From positions 930,001 through 994,000 of the forward strand of contig JAMKCF010000040.1 in assembly GCA_023634235.1 (NCBI GenBank): a stretch of 64,000 bases of DNA. The letters run 5' to 3'. The translations under genes and the position numbers were made by a program. The notes under the pieces are model-generated. The model saw nothing but the letters and a program-made list of their open reading frames with translations, did not search any database and had not been told where the DNA came from. Below are positions 60,480 through 64,000 of this stretch, in pieces (position 1 is the first letter of the stretch; each line of letters begins with the position of its first letter). This DNA comes from Pisaster brevispinus (lineage: Eukaryota > Echinodermata > Asteroidea > Forcipulatida > Asteriidae).

Positions 60480-60575
60480 TGTCACATTTTGATGAGAGCG
60501 GGATTTGAACCTGCGACCTCCGGATTAACGTGCAGGTGCTCTACCAACTGATCTGTCTAGCCCTGAGTTTCCCTG
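60480..60575 (-). repeat. tRNA-like sequence, probable SINE head
   Basis: - strand TCAGTTGGTAGAGCACCTGC (A box) and GGTCGCAGGTTCAAATCCCG (B box) at normal spacing. The anticodon stem pairs poorly and the acceptor ends do not match, so a tRNA-derived repeat is more likely than a gene. It lies about 100 bp upstream of the death-domain start. Confidence 0.6.
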
Positions 60576-60679
60576 GTGGTTTATTATTTTATAATTTTAT
60601 TTTCCTGGTTTATGTATTTTTGTTAGATTGTTATTAGAAATACAGACATCCAGCCCTGACAGCTCATCCGCCATACACC

Positions 60680-63600
60680 ATGGATGATAGGACCCTGCGT
60701 CTGTTGTCACAGAAACTAGGTGTTGGATGGGAAAGCCTGGCAACCTATCTAAACATTTCAGCAGACAGGGTTTCTCTTGTAAAGATAGATTACAGAAGTG
60801 AAGGGACAGAGGAGCAGGTTTTTCAAATGCTGTCGATGTGGAAGAATGATTTTGATGTAGAACTGTATGAGGATGGAATGGAAATAGAGATAAGGAAAGC
60901 TCTCATTCTACATGGGAGGAGAGATTTGGCAATCAAACTTGAGCAAGGTAATGTAAACCAAGTATTGTAGACCATACAGAAACATAAGTACAGGTATGGG
61001 GTCAAAGTGCTCACTGGATCATTAGACCATTGACCCAAGTACAGACAGGGTGTACATTGTCTAGTAAAAACTGCTGCAGCCTAACAACAACTACTTCTTG
61101 ACTTTCCAGGTTTCCTACATGTAGCAGACTCTGAATTGCAATCTTAAATCTACCTATTTAAAATGTTCTCTCTTTTTTGTCATGTTAATCACTAGAAATC
61201 AGTCAGTTTTCCTTCTGGTTTATAACTTGATTTTCATTAGATAAAGTTTAAACTTTCTTTGGTGTGTGTTATTGTACTTTGTTCACCAACACTTGGAAGT
61301 AAATGTTTCAATTATGAGATTATTAGTAAGGCCAGGTCATGCGAAAGCAGTCTAGGCATCACAAATTTGCAACAGTTTGAATAATGCGCTCAAGTTGAAA
61401 TGTGTCAACCCAAGCTGAAAAGCTTCTGCTGTGAATTTAGAGTTGTGACTTCAAAATTTGCTTTGCACTTGCATGAAGTTGGCCTCAATAAAAAATCAAA
61501 TATGTACCAATTTACAATGTTTAGTATTGGCGTATTTTATTGGTAAAATGGAGTAGCTGTTGCAAACTGCTTACCATTGAACCAAAATGACTTTTGATAT
61601 AAATTCAATACATGGTTAATGGCCTCATGCTTTGACATGTGAGGGTTGAAACGAGATGCCATTATAGATTTGTTGTTATTTTATTGGAAAAGTTTCAAGT
61701 CTAAGCCTCATGCTAAAAGCTCAGCAGCAAGGTTTTAGACCAGGATTTGGTAAAAGGGTGTCCAAATTTGCTGAAAATTTTAAAACTGGGTGTCCAAATT
61801 GTTCACTTACACTTACATTTTTACATGTAAATGGCAGATAAAACACAAGGGTACAAATTTAAAACAGGGTGTTCAAGAGACACCCAGACATCCCTCTGGC
61901 TACCACTGTGCTCAGCAGACTGTGAGGAAAATGGAATGTAACACAAACTTTGCATTTTGGTTTACTTGGTGTAGGTACATGTACCTTAAGTTCTGAAGAT
62001 GAGCCATGTGCCAGACGTGAAAACATAGGTAAGTAAAGCCCTAGCTCTACGACAAAATTCCTTTGGTTCTTTTTTTAACCCGTGCTCCTGAGGCCCACTT
62101 GCTCACACATTCACCTTAATCCTCATGTATCCTTCAGTAGTACATGTACATGTGTAGTATAGATGTGTAAAAGCCTGGATCCTTCTATTAAACCCTCCAA
62201 GTTTTTCTTACTTAAGGCTACTGCCCTGAATCTTTCTAGATCCTCCCGTGTTAGGAAAGTTAAACTAACAATACATATGTATGTTTAGGGGGTGCATGAG
62301 GCCCCCTGCTTGTTTGTAATGCTATATATGACCTTTTATACTGTGCCAGGACAATGGCCACAACAATTCTATTGGTTTATATGCACACTATGTATAATAT
62401 GCATGTTTCCCCCCCCCCCCCCCCCATACAATCCAGATTCTTCTGAATCCCATTTTGGCCAAGCTGCATAAAACTTCAATCCTTCTCTTTCCTCTTATTA
62501 AATTTGTCAAATACAGCATGATGACCCCATTCCTTCTAAATTTTCCCATAGTAAAAACCCACTAAAGAAACAACCTGTTCAATGTTTTAACATGGTTCCT
62601 GTTGTAAGAAAATAGAATTAGCTGTTGCAAACTGCTTACCAACCAGAAGGACCAATGGTATTAAATGCAAAAGATACAAGTAGTTCATGGCCTGATGTTT
62701 TGGACCTGAGCAGATTCTTTCAGAATATAACTGCTCTACCTGAGTGCTTTCTGGGAAGGAACAGAGGCAATTGCCTCCATGCCCCTGGCCCCATGGAGGT
62801 TCATCCTCCATGATGCCCCATGGTCATTGTCTTATTGCCCAATGAAATGTTCTAATAGAAATTTACAATTTCCTGATAGAGGTGCTCTGATAGAGAAAAC
62901 GCTTTGGTGCCTTTGCTCTTTCAAGAAGGAAGCATCAGGCCTGTTTGTCTTACATGTCTTAAGGGATTATAGGGACTAAGTAGATGTGTTTTCTGGCAAA
63001 CCTCAGTTTATTTAGCCTTTTGCCAAGGCTTTCTTGGCTTAGGCAGCTGTGTAGCTGCAAAGCGACTGGAACCGCAGACCGCACCAGCAAGAGGCAAAGC
63101 TCTCCACTCACGCACAGGCACAGGTCTCCTCTTCCTGACACTTTGCGGAGCACACAGCTACAATGTAGCTTTATCTAAGCCTCAAAGGCCTTGACAAAAA
63201 GGCAACTTGTGTTGAAAGTATGTTGCAAAGAATCATACCAACTTCATTTCACCCCAGCTGTTCTTTCTAAATGTATATTTTTTCTGGTCATTTTATTTTC
63301 TTCTTTGGTACATAAGATCGTCTTAAAGACGGAACATTACGGAAGCTTGCCGGTGGTTTGGGAAGAGGGTGGGAGCAGCTAGCCACCCATCTTGGACTGT
63401 CCTGTACACAAGTTGGAACCCTTAAGAGGGACCACTATGGGGTAGGAGAGCAGATTTTCCAAATGCTCATAAAATGGAGAGGAGAAAGCAACGATGACAG
63501 GCCGATAGATGTTCTGTATGATGCCTTAAGAGAAATTGGCAGAAATGACCTGGCTGCGGACTTTAAGGAAATGATAGAAGGTAAAGTAAGAGTTAAAGCG

Positions 63601-63718
63601 TTTACATGGTGTAAAGACAATAAGAAAACAGCATACAGGTGACAACCATGATGATAAAATATCTCTGTTGGGAGAAGAGGTCGTTCTGAGAAGAACTGGA
63701 ATAGCCATGTTTCAGTAG
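60680..63718 (+). CDS. tandem death-domain protein
   Basis: Exons 60680-60947, 61975-62028 (54 nt) and 63317-63580 join with phase 1 introns throughout. The ATG sits in a strong Kozak context (CACCATGG), and an in-frame stop lies 15 codons upstream. The first exon encodes one death domain (GVGWESLATYL, EEQVFQMLSMW, then GRRDLA). The third encodes a second (GRGWEQLATHL, GEQIFQMLIKW, IGRNDLA). The small middle exon is an 18-residue linker with SSEDEP. Death domains are six-helix adaptors that pair with other death domains in cell death or innate immune signalling; no catalytic domain is visible. The 3' end is unsure. After the donor at 63580 the frame may read through to a stop at 63638, splice to 63639 (stop 63716-63718), or splice to 63716 in phase 1 and stop near 63870. 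Confidence 0.85.
62750..62945. repeat. AGGCAATTGCC-family repeat in a death-domain gene intron
   Basis: AGAGGCAATTGCCTCCATGCC, then CTTTGGTGCCTTTGCTC and AAGCATCAGGCCTG. Intron between exons 61975-62028 and 63317-63580. Confidence 0.55.
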
Positions 63719-64000
63719 TATACTCTGTTACTCTTCAAGAAAATGCTGGACTGCTGGAGATGCTTGGGCTTAATAAATCTCACAGACAAAATGCCCAAAG
63801 AGGCCACAAACGACAGCAAGATGTTACCTACTCCAGATCGACCAAAAAGGTCATGATAAAGTTCGCGTTCTAAAGTGACACTTTTGCATGCCCCTTTTAG
63901 TATGTTAACACAATCTCTACATTTCTAAGACAAAACCAAATTTGTGTACTGTATTATTTTTAAGGGAAGGACTGTTTTAAAAAAATCACCAATATATGTC

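Noticed and set aside
60480..60575. possible functional tRNA gene
   Set aside because: A and B boxes are present but the acceptor and anticodon stems do not pair properly; a tRNA-derived repeat fits better.

Overview
The window is nuclear DNA from an animal. Genes are split by GT-AG introns, the DNA is AT-rich, and it is full of foldback elements, tRNA-derived SINEs and relic transposons. The protein content (a tandem death-domain protein, an MFSD1-like carrier, P2X7-like and THAP relics) and the repeat style suggest a marine invertebrate deuterostome, most likely an echinoderm. That placement is inference; no species-specific gene was recognised.

Four genes look intact. Two are a tandem pair of small, N-terminally anchored START/SRPBCC-like proteins on the + strand (8415-10338 and 14145-17556). 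They share a three-exon structure with both introns in phase 2. The upstream copy has gained a lysine/glutamate-rich tail. An MFSD1-like major facilitator gene lies on the - strand (33085-42595, 12 exons joined with consistent phases, first exon not found). A protein with two death domains lies on the + strand at the right end (60680 to about 63718).

Between them are broken genes: a LINE relic with scrambled pieces (3690-4115), a P2X7-like pseudogene (23452-26099), a THAP-domain pseudogene (28449-28988, -), a large FLYWCH/PHD Mutator-like transposon relic (46438-51963, -), and an unrecognised nuclear-type coding region (58509-59814, -). The last is split by a 350-bp element with a visible 5-bp target duplication.

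Repeats dominate the rest. There are several foldback families with copies across the window (consensus ends GGGCCCAATTTCAT, TTTCACAAAGCACTAAGAT, CTAGGTGGCAGCAGACTTACC and CAGGGCTCGAA), a nested insertion with a 4-bp target duplication (12476-12971), a 35-bp minisatellite (43890-44570), a 320-bp giant palindrome built of 21-bp units (7337-7656), and a perfect 46-bp palindrome (16535-16580). The intact genes do not form an obvious shared pathway; only the two START-like genes are related by descent.
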